DNA of 64,000 nucleotides, taken from NCBI GenBank assembly GCA_002270565.1, contig NQMI01000082.1:84960-148959 (forward strand). Reading direction: 5' to 3'. A program made the position numbers and the translations under genes. The DNA comes from Stenocarpella maydis (taxonomy: Eukaryota > Ascomycota > Sordariomycetes > Diaporthales > Diaporthaceae). The notes below the pieces were generated by a model. That model was not told where the DNA came from, did no database searches, and saw nothing but the letters and a program-made list of their open reading frames with translations. Positions within the stretch are counted from its first letter, which is position 1. Every line of letters starts with the position of its first letter. Shown in pieces: positions 11,948-23,371 of this stretch.

Positions 11948-12715
11948 TGTGACTGTAGTGTGTTGTCCTTTTATCGGCTTAGGGACGATGTGTTGAGCTG
12001 CAACTGCTCGACAGGTGGATAGGCTGTCAACGGTGAGGGGTCGTCAGCAAAGGGGCACCCCAAAGAAGATGACGTGACTCGATGGGGTTGGAGCGTGAGG
12101 AGTAGCGGCAGCGCGGGTTGACAAAGGCAAAGGAAGCATACCAGCAAAGGGGGCGAGGGGTGTGCTCGGTCAAGCGGTCGAAGGAAGGCTAAGATGGAGG
12201 AGGTATTAAAACGGGAGGGTGAACAAGTCCAGAAGAGAGCACGGAGCAAGGTAAGGTGGATGAGGAATCGGCGGGCAGAAGTTTCCAAGGTTACCCGGAA
12301 GTTGACAGCATTTGGGTCCGTCACCCCCCAATCGCACCCCTCTCTTCCCTCTCCACCCTCAGGAGCTGGGCTCAGCTGGCTTGTCTCTAGTGGGGCTCAA
12401 TCAGATTGACGCCTGCGTTGGTTGCGCTAGCGACCGCAGGCAGTGACCAATCCTTGCCTGTCAACTTCGTGTTTACACTACTTCCCAAGTGCTGAGCACC
12501 CCAGAGACGACTGACTCTAAAAACCCACAACATACCTAGGTACTTGAGAAAGGCACGAGCTAACTCACAAAGGCCGAGGGGGACGGTCTATACTGCCATG
12601 CCTATTATTTGAAGCAGGAGGTCTCTCTCTCTCTTTCTCCCCCCTCTCTCTGCGGTATCCCAGAGTACAATATCCCAACAGGAGGTCATCACATGCCTGG
12701 TCATCTCATGGCATA
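11948..12715. other. Upstream region of cofilin, no gene
   Basis: Promoter-like sequence with a CT-rich stretch near 12620-12650. TACCTAGGTACTTGAG occurs at 12533-12548; the core TACCTAGGTA recurs in other spacers of this window. No coding gene is supported. Confidence 0.6.
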
Positions 12716-12933
12716 GAGTCTATAAGTATACTGCACCGTAAGCAAGCAGATACGGAGATTACCACGGAATACCGTGACTTGTGTGCACACGCGTCCAACT
12801 TGGGTGGTACTTGATGCCTAATGCTCAAGTTTTCTGCCTGGCCCTGCACACAGTAACTAAGTTGCTTTCGGCGCACGCCATGGCCCGAGAGCTTGGTATC
12901 CTGGGAATCTGCGCATATACAAAATGTGCCAAT

Positions 12934-12991
<58 letters not shown>

Positions 12992-13602
12992 TGATGCCTA
13001 ATTCTGGTGTGTGATGGCAGACACCACATTCCACACACGTCAAGGCAGCAACTAAGGCGCAATTAGCCTACGTTAATGTAACGTTAAAACTTCTCCTCGT
13101 CGATCTATCTCGGTGTGGCCCAAGAGATGGTGTAATGTACAAGCCCGGGAGCTGATCCCAGGGTGCCGCCTGCAATATGCGAGGTACCAACACGGAGGGA
13201 GAGGAGATAGAGGGGAGATGATATACATGGCTGCCATGATTCCGCCCTTTAAACACCGGAACCCAATATGCCCAAACAAGTCCGAAACGCTTGAATACAA
13301 GAAAAGCTTTTTTATTCCCCTTCTTCACTCTGCCCTCATTCAGCGTCTTACATCATGCCGCCCATGCCGCCCATGCCGCCCATNGAGTCTATAAGTATAC
13401 TGCACCGTAAGCAAGCAGATACGGAGATTACCACGGAATACCGTGACTTGTGTGCACACGCGTCCAACTTGGGTGGTACTTGATGCCTAATGCTCAAGTT
13501 TTCTGCCTGGCCCTGCACACAGTAACTAAGTTGCTTTCGGCGCACGCCATGGCCCGAGAGCTTGGTATCCTGGGAATCTGCGCATATACAAAATGTGCCA
13601 AT

Positions 13603-13660
<58 letters not shown>

Positions 13661-14022
13661 TGATGCCTAATTCTGGTGTGTGATGGCAGACACCACATTC
13701 CACACACGTCAAGGCAGCAACTAAGGCGCAATTAGCCTACGTTAATGTAACGTTAAAACTTCTCCTCGTCGATCTATCTCGGTGTGGCCCAAGAGATGGT
13801 GTAATGTACAAGCCCGGGAGCTGATCCCAGGGTGCCGCCTGCAATATGCGAGGTACCAACACGGAGGGAGAGGAGATAGAGGGGAGATGATATACATGGC
13901 TGCCATGATTCCGCCCTTTAAACACCGGAACCCAATATGCCCAAACAAGTCCGAAACGCTTGAATACAAGAAAAGCTTTTTTATTCCCCTTCTTCACTCT
14001 GCCCTCATTCAGCGTCTTACAT

Positions 14023-14052
<30 letters not shown>
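12716..14052. repeat. Perfect 668-bp direct duplication joined by a single N (hsp60 3' end)
   Basis: Bases 12716-13383 and 13385-14052 appear identical over their whole length with a constant offset of 669. The identity includes a CA/TA microsatellite (about 12945-12991 and 13614-13660) of equal length in both copies. The first copy ends inside the CCGCCCATG codon repeat that encodes the Gly-Gly-Met tail of Hsp60, directly followed by N at 13384. The second copy runs on into the complete hsp60 gene. Equal microsatellite lengths plus an N at the join favour two overlapping contigs placed end to end rather than a real duplication. The first copy contains only the last codons and 3' flank of hsp60. 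Confidence 0.9.
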
Positions 14053-14061
<9 letters not shown>

Positions 14062-15334
14062 CCCACCAGGGGCTCCTGCGGGCTTGTCCTCGGGTGCCTC
14101 GACAATGGCGACCTCGGTTGTACCGAGCAGCGAGGCCACGCCGCTGGCGTCGATCAGACCAGTGCGGACGACCTTGAAGGGGTCCAGGATGCCGGCCTTG
14201 ATCATGTCGACGTACTCACCCTTGGAGCTGTCAAAGCCCTTGTGGAAGTCGCTGCCGTACTCGTCGGTCAGCTTGCCGACCACGACGGAGCCCTCCAGAC
14301 CGGCGTTCTCGACGATGGTGCGGGCGGGGCGAGTGATAGCGTTCTTGATGATGCTGATGCCGAGCTGCTGGTCAAAGTTCTGCGACTTGATGCTGCCGAG
14401 GGCCTGGGCAGAGGCCTTCAGGAGGGCGGTACCACCACCGGGCAGGATGCCCTCCTCGACGGCGGCGCGGGTGGCGTTCAGAGCGTCAACGAAGCGGTCC
14501 TTCTTCTCGCCGACCTCGACCTCGGAAGAGCCGCCGACCTTGATGACGGCGACACCGCCAGACAGCTTGGCGAGGCGCTCCTGGAGCTTCTCCTTCTCGT
14601 AGTCTGAGGTGGTGGGGTCGGAGATGAGGCCCCGGATCTGCTCGCACCGCTGCGTGATGGCATCCTTGCTGCCCTCGCCGTTCAGCATGATGGTGTCCTC
14701 CTTGGTGATGGTGATGGAGCCGGTGGAGCCGAGCATGTCGGGGGTGGCCTTCTCAAGCTTCACATCGAGCTCGTCGGTGAAGACAGTGCCGTTGGTCAGG
14801 ACGGCAATGTCGCCAAGGATAGACTTGCGGTTGTCGCCGAAGCCAGGGGCCTTGACGGCAGCAACCTGAAGCTGGCCCCGGAGCTTGTTCAGGATGCAGA
14901 CGGCCAGGGCCTCGCCCTCGACGTCCTCGGCGATGATGACGAGAGGCCGGCGGCTCTGGGTGGAGATCTCGAGGGCGGGGATGATGTCCTGGACGGCGGA
15001 GATCTTCTTCTCGGACAGGAGGATGAGAGGGTTCTCAAACTCAACCTTCTGAGACTTTGTGTCGGTGATGAAGTAGGGGGAGATGAAACCGCGGTCGAAG
15101 CGCATACCCTCGGTCACCTCGAGCTCGTCGCTCATGGTCTTGCCCTCCTTGACGGTGATGACGCCCTCCTTGCCAACCTTCTCCATGGCGTTGGCAATCA
15201 GCTTGCCAATATGTGTGTCACCGTTGGCGCTGATTGTGGCGACCTGGGCAATCTCCTCGCTGGTGGTGATGTCCCTCTTGTTCTTCTGCAGGTACTCGAC
15301 GACAGCCTCGACAGCGGCCTGGGTGCCACGGCGC

Positions 15335-15369
<35 letters not shown>

Positions 15370-15924
15370 GACGGTCTCGGAGAAGATGGCTCGGGCAAGC
15401 ACAGTGGCGGTGGTGGTACCATCACCGGCAACCTCGTTCGTCTTGGACGCAACGTCTTGCAGCAGCTTGGCGCCGAGGTTCTCGAACTTGTCCTGGAGGG
15501 TAATGGCCCGGGCGACAGTCACGCCGTCTGCAAAGGTCACACGTCAGTATATGTCCCAGCGGTGGTGAGGGCGGGAACTTGACGTACCCTTTGTGATCTT
15601 GGGCGAGCCATAGCTGGACTCGATCAGGACATTCCGGCCCTTGGGTCCCAGTGTGGTAGCGACTGCTTTGGCGAGGGTGTCAACGCCGGCCAAGAGGGCG
15701 GCACGGCCTTCGACGCCAAACTTCAGCTCCTATTTACGCCTGCTGTCAGCTTGGTGGCCGGGCGTTGGCCGTGGGTCGTGAGCCAGCGTAGTTTCGGGGA
15801 AGATGCAACAAACCTTATGGGCGAAGCGCAGCTGTTGTGTGAGAGCACCGCTTGAGCGGAACCTCGAGGTGGCCGAGGGAGACAGGACCGAGGCGGCCGT
15901 CCGACTTGTCAATGCTCGCTGCAT
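14017..15924 (-). CDS. hsp60: Mitochondrial chaperonin Hsp60 (group I, GroEL-like)
   Basis: Exons on the minus strand 15924-15814, 15729-15588 and 15527-14017 encode 587 residues. Residues 1-35 form an Arg/Ser/Ala-rich, acid-free mitochondrial presequence ending near LRFAHK. The mature chaperonin follows: [11 protein letters not shown], the ATP-site segment [13 protein letters not shown], the apical domain, and an intermediate/equatorial return with [10 protein letters not shown]. The tail is (GGM)4M, the flexible chamber-bottom repeat. Introns of 84 and 60 bp both give conserved junctions (HK|ELKFG and ITK|DGVTVA). The protein folds imported proteins in the mitochondrial matrix with Hsp10. 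I saw no convincing heat-shock element in the upstream 500 bp. The last codons and 3' flank are the part duplicated at 12716-13383. Confidence 0.97.
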
Positions 15925-16870
15925 GTTGGGTAATTGAGTAGCTGTAGTGGACTAAACACACGGCAACAAAGGAGACTCGTCAGAAGGCTATCTATCGGGC
16001 AGTCGGGAAAAGCTGGGAGAGGAGAAAATGGTCGCCAAGGTTGCGGGTGAAGTCAAATAAGTGTGATGCGGACCTGGAGCTCAAAAAAAAATGGAGTTGC
16101 CGCCGCAGCGAGAAGAGCCGGCACAGCGCAAGCTTTATGCACTAGCCCAATGCTGGTATAATCCATTGGTTCCACGCCTTTCTGTCCCCACAATGGAATC
16201 TCAGAGTCTCTTCCTCGGCTGTCATGGCTTGCCTTAGTGAGTTGTGTCGCTGCACGCAGCACCAATGTCCTCTGAAGTCTGTTAGTAGGCTGACTAAACT
16301 TTGCACATGTGGTTGTCATTCGCAAACCAAAAAAAAAGAAAAAGGCATTACGCTTTCCTTTTCCCTTTCTTGGCAGTTTTATACGGCCTGCACAAATACC
16401 GCAAAACCATCAAAGCTTAATATTGTGGAGGCAGGGCGAGTAGGTGGCTGCTCGTGAGACCGCGAACACTACATACGCATTAGTGTGTAGACCACCTGAG
16501 GGTTGCAGTGGCTGGCGTCGCCCTTGAATACAGGCGAGAGAAGTAAGGGACTCATTGGGTATGTAACGACACCAGACCTGGTCTTCTCCTGTGGGCGTCA
16601 CGATCTGGACAACACCGAGCAAGGTTCTATCACGAGGAGAAAAAACAGTCCCAAGTCAACGCACTCTTGATTTAGGCGTCTACGTGTCCTCGAGTCCGTG
16701 GCAAGGTCTTGGGAAAAGAAATCAAAGCATTACTGCCTTGTCTTGAAGACCATCGGGGTCCTAATCCCTCCCCCAGTCCGCCTGATTCTCTGCTCCCTTT
16801 TCCTTGCTTCCCTTCCTTCACAACCAGTCATCCTCTCCTGTCCTTGGCACCCTGTCCCTCAGGCCATACC
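15925..16870. other. Spacer between hsp60 and the SANT/Myb-like island
   Basis: About 950 bp upstream of hsp60 and downstream of the next minus-strand gene. It contains A-rich runs (16083-16090 and 16329-16342) and no coding gene I can support. Confidence 0.6.
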
Positions 16871-17781
16871 TTAGTCATGCTTGATGTTGACGTGCGGTTC
16901 CATGTGGGCATCCCCCAGGAAGAAAACGGGGTCATGATAGTGAAGCCAGTGGCGACCATCAGGCGGAAATGTCGCCGTCGTCTGCGTTGCATAGTCAGCA
17001 TGGCCGTAATCGTAATGGATTGAAACATTGGTCCCGACGGCTGGGTGCTGTGGTAGATGGTGCAGGGTGACCGCCGGGTCAACGAAGCCGTAGACGCTTT
17101 CGGCCAGGGGCGGCAGCAGCACATGGTGGGAAAAGGCCGTGTGTGCCGCGGCCTCATCTCTTCGAGACTCCGAGACCAGCAGAACGTCGTCGTTCTTCTC
17201 GCCAAAATTCTCAGGGCTGTCGGCGGTCTTCACGCGCGTGTCGATTGCGGCAGTCACGATTGGGGGGTGGTTCGGGTCAGTAATGTACGAACCGTCAGGG
17301 GGGGTGGTCGACGCCTCCTGCTTGACCTCGTGCTTGATGTCGGGCTTGATGTCTGGCTTGACGTCCTCGTCCTCGTCGACATCGTCGCCGCGAGCAGCCA
17401 TCTTGCGCTTCTTGCTGGCCGGAGTGCGGTTGTTGGCGTTCTTGGTCTTTGGGGTGGTCGGAGCGCTGGGGCCGGAAGCACCACCAGAGCTGGACTTCTC
17501 GATGCCATGAGCCTTCATGAGGCGCTCGTACCGCTTGGCACTGTTTTCCTCACCAGTCAACGACCAAGCCCATGGCAACAAGGCAGCAGTCTGATACTTA
17601 CGCGGCGGCCTTGGTGACGATGCTCAGCTCCTCAGCGACTCTGCCAAAATCAACCTGCCACGGATTCTATGAGCAAGGAGGATGGACTGAGCGTCATGGG
17701 ACCACTGACCTTGCCAGCATTAGTGTGCTTGATGCAAGTGATGAGGAACTTGAACTGGGACTCGGTGTCGAGCGGAGCCAT
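16871..17781 (-). CDS. SANT/Myb-like domain protein, subfamily 1 (264 aa)
   Basis: Exons on the minus strand 17781-17710, 17654-17602 and 17540-16871, with introns of 55 and 61 bp. The N-terminal 55 residues form a three-helix SANT/Myb-like module: FKFLITCIKH (helix 1), VDFGRVAEEL (helix 2) and AAKRYERLMKAHG (recognition-like helix). A basic stretch with TPKTKN and SKKRKM (NLS-like) follows, then an acidic DVDEDEDV run, then a cluster of psi-K-x-E/D tetrapeptides (VKPD, IKPD, IKHE, VKQE). The rest is a long Pro/His-rich tail ending NIKHD. I recognise a fungal small helix-turn-helix family but no named gene. A nuclear DNA- or chromatin-binding role is inferred. The first intron falls at the same place (after codon 24, phase 0) as in the gene at 28145. 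Confidence 0.75.
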
Positions 17782-19176
17782 GGTGAAAGATGGGCGAGGA
17801 CAGTGGTGCCGGTTCTGTATCGACGTCAGACGGTTGGAAGCTTTGGGTGTTGGGAATCAAATGGCCGTGATGATAGAACAAGGCGAAAGGGATGAGAAGG
17901 GCCTTGAGTCCTGGGTAAGCAGATCAAAATGATGATATTGAAGATGTGCTGACCTTGATGGGCAGGTGGTTGAACTTGCAATTTCAGACTCGGTGGGCTG
18001 TGAGGTCTCGTAAGAAATCGCACTTGCGGGGGAATATGAGGCAAGAAGTTGGGCAGTCGAGGCTGAATCTCAGACTACAGTTTGGTGGGCGAGGGGCGTC
18101 AGTCCTGTGGACCCAGGAGCAGAAGTCAAGCAGCTATTGCTGAGCAGACACCCAGGGTCCAGCTTACAGTCCGGCCAGGTCTCGTTCTGTCCAGTGGGAT
18201 TACTCGGGAGAAGGGATGGGACAGCAACACCTGAGAATACAGGGTTTCCCGGAGATGTCTCCATCTAATCAGGGGGGGAGCTGGCTGACTGTTGCTGCCT
18301 TCAGTCTTTACTCTGCTGTTTTTGATGTTGTACATTCTCTATCTGTCCCATATTTTGGTTCTTCTGAGTGCTAACAATGAAAGAAGACCTCAACAGCATA
18401 TATTTCGATGCTGGCCTCGGCCTACGTCTTTCTTTAAGCTACACACACAGCTGGCCAGAATCTTGTGGGGGTGGGTGCGGGTGCCTGGGTGCCTAGGAGA
18501 CAAAGCTACATGGCAAGGCTTCATTCTGGGACAATGCTGGAGAATGAGCACATACGAAGCCCTCAGTTCCTTTGACCCTTGCTCTCTTGGATCCCATATG
18601 GTCACCCGGTCCGGCTAGGAGTGCCAGCTGACGGGATCGCGTTGTGATTGTGTGTTCTGCTTGGAAGACAGTACTGGATATGGAAGGAGAATCCCATCTT
18701 CTCCACAGGCTGCGAAGTTCCGACCCATAGTTCGAACCTGGACGAGATGGATTTCGAGTTTCTGCCAGGCTCGCCGAGAAAAACAATATCAGATGAAAAG
18801 GCAGGATTCCATTTAGAAGACCCTTGGAGACAGACCACCCCCCGGCTTCTCTAGTAGACCTTTTTTTTAAAAAAATTCTTCTACCCAACGTACCCCGTAC
18901 CACCTTTCCCTCCCGTCTTCCATAATCTGAGCTCGGCAGCATTTCACGGTATCGGTTGTCTTGGGTTAAAGACGTCCGAGCTTCAGACCTACCATCTTGA
19001 AGAGACTGATATCAATCAGCTCGCTTACTTCCAAGCATACTCACGTGGGTCGATGCTGAACAAGGACGCCCGTAACACCTGCCAGTGTGCTCGAAAAAGG
19101 CCCTGCCCACCTGGCAGATAAAATATTTGAAGCTTACCAACTCTTGACAGCGCAATCTTACTACCCATCATCAACG
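17782..19176. other. Divergent spacer between two SANT/Myb-like genes
   Basis: About 1.4 kb between head-to-head genes, presumably both promoters and leaders. T/A runs lie near 18860-18877. I found no further domain-coding exon on either strand. Confidence 0.55.
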
Positions 19177-19686
19177 ATGTCCGACCCTACCAAGTCACCT
19201 GAGACCCCCAAGAAGGGCCAGTTGAACGAGAAGCAGATCAAGCTTCTCGCCACCATGACCCAGAACACCGTGGGCAAGGTCGAGTACAACGTCAGTCCAA
19301 CAGGACCACCCATATACCAGGTATCTTGTTTCGCATCGTAACTCATATCTTCTTCTTCACAGTGGGAGAAGATCGCCGCCGACTCGGGCTACAAGAATGT
19401 GGCCAGCGCAAAGACCACCTACTCTCGCCTCTGCACCCAGCTGCTGAACAGCGGCGGCGGCAGCAGCAGCAGCAAGAGCCCCGCCGACCCTGAAACCCCC
19501 ACGAAGGTCACCAAGCGCACTGGCAAGGTCGGCAGCTCCTCCGCCAAGCAGCCCCGGGCCAAGAAGGGCACGGCTGCGGCTGCAGCTGAGGCTGGCGCCG
19601 GCGAGGGCGATGCCCAGGAGGATGAGGAGCAGACCGAGTTGAAGGGTGAGGCCGAGGGCGAGGCCACCACGAGTGGTGCGCTCTAG
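19177..19686 (+). CDS. SANT/Myb-like domain protein with histone-H1-like tail, subfamily 1 (145 aa)
   Basis: Exons 19177-19290 and 19363-19686 are joined over a 72-bp intron (GTCAGT to CACAG, phase 0). After a Lys/Thr/Pro leader, residues about 17-60 form the domain: KQIKLLATMTQN, WEKIAADSGYKNVASAK and TTYSRLCTQLL. The C-terminal half is Gly/Ser, then Lys/Ala/Thr-rich (TPTKVTKRTGKVG, KQPRAKKGTAAA) and ends Glu-rich with one LKGE sumoylation-type tetrapeptide. The layout of a small helical domain plus basic tail recalls linker histones or small architectural chromatin proteins, but no orthologue name is claimed. The intron sits between the first and second helices, close to the site used by the related genes. 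Confidence 0.75.
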
Positions 19687-20802
19687 CTCAGGCAGTCTCA
19701 AGACTGGTCCCGGGGTTGCGTGGAAGTACCGGTATTTCGGATGATTGGATGCTTTGCCAGTTTGGCACGGGACGAGAGTAGTGGCCGGAAAGCCCACATA
19801 TTGATTATGCTGACCTACAATGCTGACGAGGCATGAGCTATCGTGATGATTCAAGTTTACTTTGACCCACGATAAGTTTACAATTCCAAGGCCAAATCCC
19901 AGCCCGGGCGATCATGTTGAGGAGACAGTGATTTCAGCGCAAGGCACGGAGCGTACAGAGGTACAGACAATTTACATCAACACGCAGAAACGGAGGGTAC
20001 ACACTCGCCCACAACATCTACTACTATAACACCCACACCCCCACCCCCAGAACACAAGCACCAGAGCACGTATTCCCAGAACATCCAGATGCAGAGCACC
20101 CATACCTAGAAGACCCACTCCTACAAGACCCATACCTGTAGCTAAACTGGGGGGCTCGAGGTATCTCCTTGCCCTCCGTTTCAAACTCTGCAAATCTCCA
20201 TCCCCTACCCTTAACTCCGTGTCACATAATCAGGAGCAGTTGGAAACCAGGTGGGCTTACGTACGGCTTACCCTTGGACGCTTTGCAGTACTGCCTCATA
20301 CTTCAACAGGAACAGCCCACCGGATCCAGCAGGCCAACACGGTCCAAGCGCAAGCACATCACGGCTAACAACGTCAACAAGGCGGAAAAGGCGGAAGTTT
20401 AGACCAGCAATGGTTGATTTTTGATGTATTCGGGATGTCCACGTTTATTGCTACAAAGCCCTGGATCTAGCTAGCATGGCACGCAGCAACCAGTGTCGAT
20501 GCCAGGGGCGACTGAAGCTTATGTTGCTTCCCAGTGTGTGGACATCCATCGCCTCCTCCTAGCAAGAGCTCAGAAGCTGAACCCAGCGTTGCCTCCCCGA
20601 TGCGCACTTTCCAAGACTGCTCCGACGAAGGAGGTACCCTATCTCATGGTCGGCTGCGGACGTTTCGAAAGACAGCCATGTTGAACTTGCCGAGATGCCA
20701 GTAAGCCATGCAGGGGCTGAAAGTGGTAGGCCTGGGCTTAGTCGTCGTCCCTGCGATTGGTAGATGTGAGCTTGGGAAACTCAAAGCAGTAGAGAAAGAT
20801 GC
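19687..20802. other. Spacer with possible gene remnant (20169-20402)
   Basis: About 1.1 kb between converging genes. A plus-strand frame at 20169-20402 ends in a Lys/Arg-rich segment (SKRKHITANN, KAEKAEV) preceded by a plausible CAACAG acceptor at about 20303-20308. It could be the tail of a lost SANT/Myb-like paralogue, but no domain exon precedes it and I do not call it a gene. Confidence 0.35.
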
Positions 20803-21338
20803 TTACTCCTCCTCGCTCTTGGGAACCTTGACATCGTCGTCGTCAAGGTCGTTTCCCGCAGAACTGGGCGTGGATTTGGTAGAGGTCTTTGCCTTCTTGG
20901 TCTTTGGGGCGTTGTCTTCGCCATCGTCATCGGCAGCCTTTCCGCGCTTCTTGGAGGTAGCTGCCTTCTTCGTGGGACCGCCCGCCGAGCTAGCCGAAGT
21001 AGCCTCCTTTCGCTTCAGTTTCTGAAGGTGCTGGCTAAAAATCAAGTTAGTAAAAGTATAATAAATAGAAGAAATATCGAGGTTGTGAGTGCAACGTTAT
21101 GCTCCTCCACTTGGAGAGGTGCTTGTTGTGAAATGTATGATGACAGGTGCAGTGTTTACAGTCTGTGAGTAGCGGCTTTCTGGGTAAAGCGCTCTCCAAA
21201 GTTATCTTTGAGAATGGCCATGGCCTTTCCCAAGGTGGCGCCCTTGGGCTCGTCACATGCGATGAGACATGCAGCGAACAAATCTCTCTCGGCCTCAGCA
21301 TCCCACTTAAAGGTGTTTCCCTTGGTAGGAGTGCTCAT
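20803..21338 (-). CDS. SANT/Myb-like domain protein, subfamily 2; carries the shared C-terminal exon (136 aa)
   Basis: Exons on the minus strand 21338-21160 and 21034-20803 are joined across a 125-bp intron (phase 2, CT|C = Leu). Exon 1 encodes FKWDAEAERDLFAACLIA and the second and third helices up to FTQKAATHR. Exon 2 begins QHLQKLKRKE and continues as a Lys/Ala/Ser-rich tail (KKAATSKKRGKAAD), then an acidic DLDDDDVKVPKSEEE end. The acceptor TTTTAG|CCAG was chosen because the alternative CCAG|CACC gives an immediate stop. Exon 2 is the only phase-compatible downstream exon I can find for the four domain exons upstream at 21864-23583. A nuclear role is inferred from the basic tail and the SANT/Myb-like fold. 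Confidence 0.78.
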
Positions 21339-21863
21339 GATGAAGTTGATGAGGTTTGTTGAAGTGGCCGCAGGAGGAGAAGCTCGTTGTTGAGGAATGC
21401 GGTTGGTACGTTGATGTGCAGGAAGGTGAGGGGGAAAGGTTGGAAAACGTCTGCTTTGAGGTGTAGAAGGATGTGTGGGGCTGGATGAGCTATGTGATGT
21501 TCAAGAGAGCCTTTCTAAGCAAAGCGGCAGAACTACTGTTTTCCCAAGGGAGAAGTGCGTACAGAGCAGCTGAAAGCGTGAAGGTGTAGCCCTTAGTTCG
21601 CAGCTCAGGCATAGCTCAGAATAACAAGCAGTAGGTCCAAATGGGCCTTTTCGTCCCAGGTGGTGCGGTTAAATATTTTCAGGGTTGAGGGAGGGGGCTC
21701 GGTGTTGAGGATTGTATGAGCTTATGGATGAAAGTGAAGCGGGTGTGTTGAAGACGCAGAAGGCAACTGAGGAGGAAAGAACGAACAAATGAATAAAATA
21801 GAGAAAGGAAGAAGAAATCCCAGCGGCCACTTGGAAATCTGGGTAGAGATACAAGAAACATAC

Positions 21864-22033
21864 TAGCATGCACTATCCGTGAACTGCCAGCCTCCCATGG
21901 CCTTTGCCTTGCTTGCAATCTGGAGCAAGTCTTTTTTGGACGGGTTGAGATGTTCAACCGTTGCAACGAGAAGATCCTTGACGAGGTCCAAATCGTCCCA
22001 CTTTTGGGCAAACTGATTCTTCCTGGAACTCAT
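21864..22033 (-). CDS. SANT/Myb-like domain first exon 'D' (56 codons, partial gene or alternative first exon)
   Basis: The ATG at 22033 opens a frame of 56 codons plus two bases: KWDDLDLVKDLLVATVEHL, then LLQIASKAKAM and GWQFTDSAC. It ends at a donor TA|GTATGT (phase 2). Read through, the donor makes an immediate TAG stop. The pattern W-x6-KDLL...WQFT matches the other subfamily-2 exons. No second exon was found before the next ATG at 21338. Splicing to 21034-20803 over an 829-bp intron would give a 133-residue protein with Tyr at the junction. It is either an alternative first exon, a minimal gene or a relic. Confidence 0.5.
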
Positions 22034-22530
22034 CTTGGTGGCTTGGTCGTATGAGGAGGGGAGATGGTTTGGGTATGGAATCTGATTCAGGATAAAAGGA
22101 ATACGTCAAAGTGGATGTGGCTGGGGTTGAGAGCAGGAATGTGTGAATGGATGAGTGGGAGTCTCGTAAGTGTGATTGTAGGAGTAGCTGTCCCCAGGGA
22201 GGAGGTTACAAGTAACTGATCGAATCTTGTCCCAAGAGATGGCACTGTAGCCACGACTTTTCATGGAGGCAACTACATGCTCCTTCTAGGCAGTGCTGAT
22301 ATCTGATAGGATAGGGGTAGTAGTGATTAAACGCAACCAAGAGGTCGCTCATCCGTTGTTATTCCAAGTTGATTGAGACATGTTGTCGTATGCTTTGGTG
22401 GCAGACTAATGAGGGGAGGTTGAGGGTATCACGAAGGAGGAATGAGTGTGTTTGGCGGGAGGGCCAAGTTTGATCAACGGGCAGGTAGGTAGCCACTTGA
22501 CACAATAATCATCAAGGTTAAATGGCTTAC

Positions 22531-22688
22531 CGAATGCCATCCCAAGTCGCGCCAGTGTGACCGCGACGGTGCATGAACGCAACAATTCCCTCGCGATCTG
22601 GAACGGAGATTTGCGTCAGGGGCGGCGAAAAGACGAGCACCGCTTGAAATAAGTCGGCGTCGGCTTGAGGGCCCCAAGCTACACCCAT
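22531..22688 (-). CDS. SANT/Myb-like domain first exon 'F' (52 codons)
   Basis: The ATG at 22688 opens 52 codons plus CG, ending at donor CG|GTAAGC. The product starts MGVAWGPQADADLFQAVLVF and ends RRGHTGATWDGI(R). It has the same length (158 nt) as the neighbouring exon that starts at 23084, so the two are tandem duplicates that have diverged. Read through, CGG TAA stops at once. Joined to 21034 (1,496-bp intron) it would give a 129-residue protein with junction R|QHLQKL. No private second exon is seen. Confidence 0.5.
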
Positions 22689-22926
22689 ACTTGCTCAATG
22701 AGATGTGGTATGCGTCGCGGTATGTGCAGTCAGAGGGTTGGTGTTTTCTGTAGACGGTGGAGTGTATCGCCAATGAGAGTTGAGAGCTGCTTTGCAGACG
22801 TGAAGTAGTGGGACATGTGGCAGTGAGATGTGTAATAGTGGGTGTTATCGGAATGGGAGTTTTCAGGCAGACATAATGGCTGCCACTAGGCACTCACTGC
22901 CTGCGACCCCTAAGCTCGTGCCTTAC

Positions 22927-23120
22927 CGAATCGCGTTCCATGAGAGGTTTTCGTGGCCTCGCTGCCGCATTCCTGCAACGACCGCGTCCTTGTCCTCTTG
23001 GGTCAACGGCTGGCGAGAAGAGAGCTGGAAGTAAATCTCCTCAAAAAGGTCCCGCTGGCGGGCTTCGTCCCAAACAGGAGGCATTTTGAGGCCTGGGCGT
23101 TGACGGTGTTGGTTGGTCAT
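22927..23120 (-). CDS. SANT/Myb-like domain first exon 'E' (52-64 codons)
   Basis: Two in-frame ATGs are possible: 23120 (MTNQHRQRPGLK leader) and 23084 (MPPVWDEARQRDLFEEIYF). The second gives exactly the 158-nt length of exon F and is preferred. The exon ends RQRGHENLSWNAI(R) at donor CG|GTAAGG (phase 2), which reads as CGG TAA if unspliced. Joined to 21034-20803 (1,892-bp intron) it gives 129 residues (141 from the upstream ATG). No private second exon was found between it and the next ATG. Confidence 0.5.
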
Positions 23121-23371
23121 GTGTGGAATGTCGCTTTGGTGCTTGCAAGAGCTGTGTTCTTGTTTTTTCCTTATGCTTGATGCAGTGCAAACTTGAATGC
23201 CCAAGCAGTGGGTGCTGGACAGTGGAGAGCAGGGGTTGTGGTTTTCTTTGGATGACGGTGTTCTTGAGAAAAAGAGAAAGCGAGAGGGGTGATGGCGAAG
23301 GAGAGAGGAAGGTGTTTGAAACCTCCAGATAACGAGAAAAAGAGAAAAAGAGAAAAAAGAATTGTGCTTAC

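Noticed and set aside
12716..13383. Real tandem duplication or truncated hsp60 pseudogene
   Set aside because: Apparent perfect identity, equal microsatellites and an N at the joint make an assembly artefact more likely. It is listed as a repeat and finding, not as a gene.
15925..16500. Heat-shock elements upstream of hsp60
   Set aside because: No run of nGAAnnTTCn with three units was seen; single GAA or TTC triplets are expected by chance.
20169..20402. 77-codon plus-strand frame with a Lys-rich end
   Set aside because: It could be a relic tail of a SANT/Myb-like gene, but no domain exon or start precedes it. It is kept only as a note in the spacer entry.
21035..23371. Private second exons for the orphan domain exons D, E, F and G
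   Set aside because: I looked for AG followed by C-CAR-CAY (or near variants) in each interval. The best candidate (CCCAG|CCACATCC near 22120) runs quickly into a stop without a basic tail. None is convincing, but weak exons could be missed by eye.
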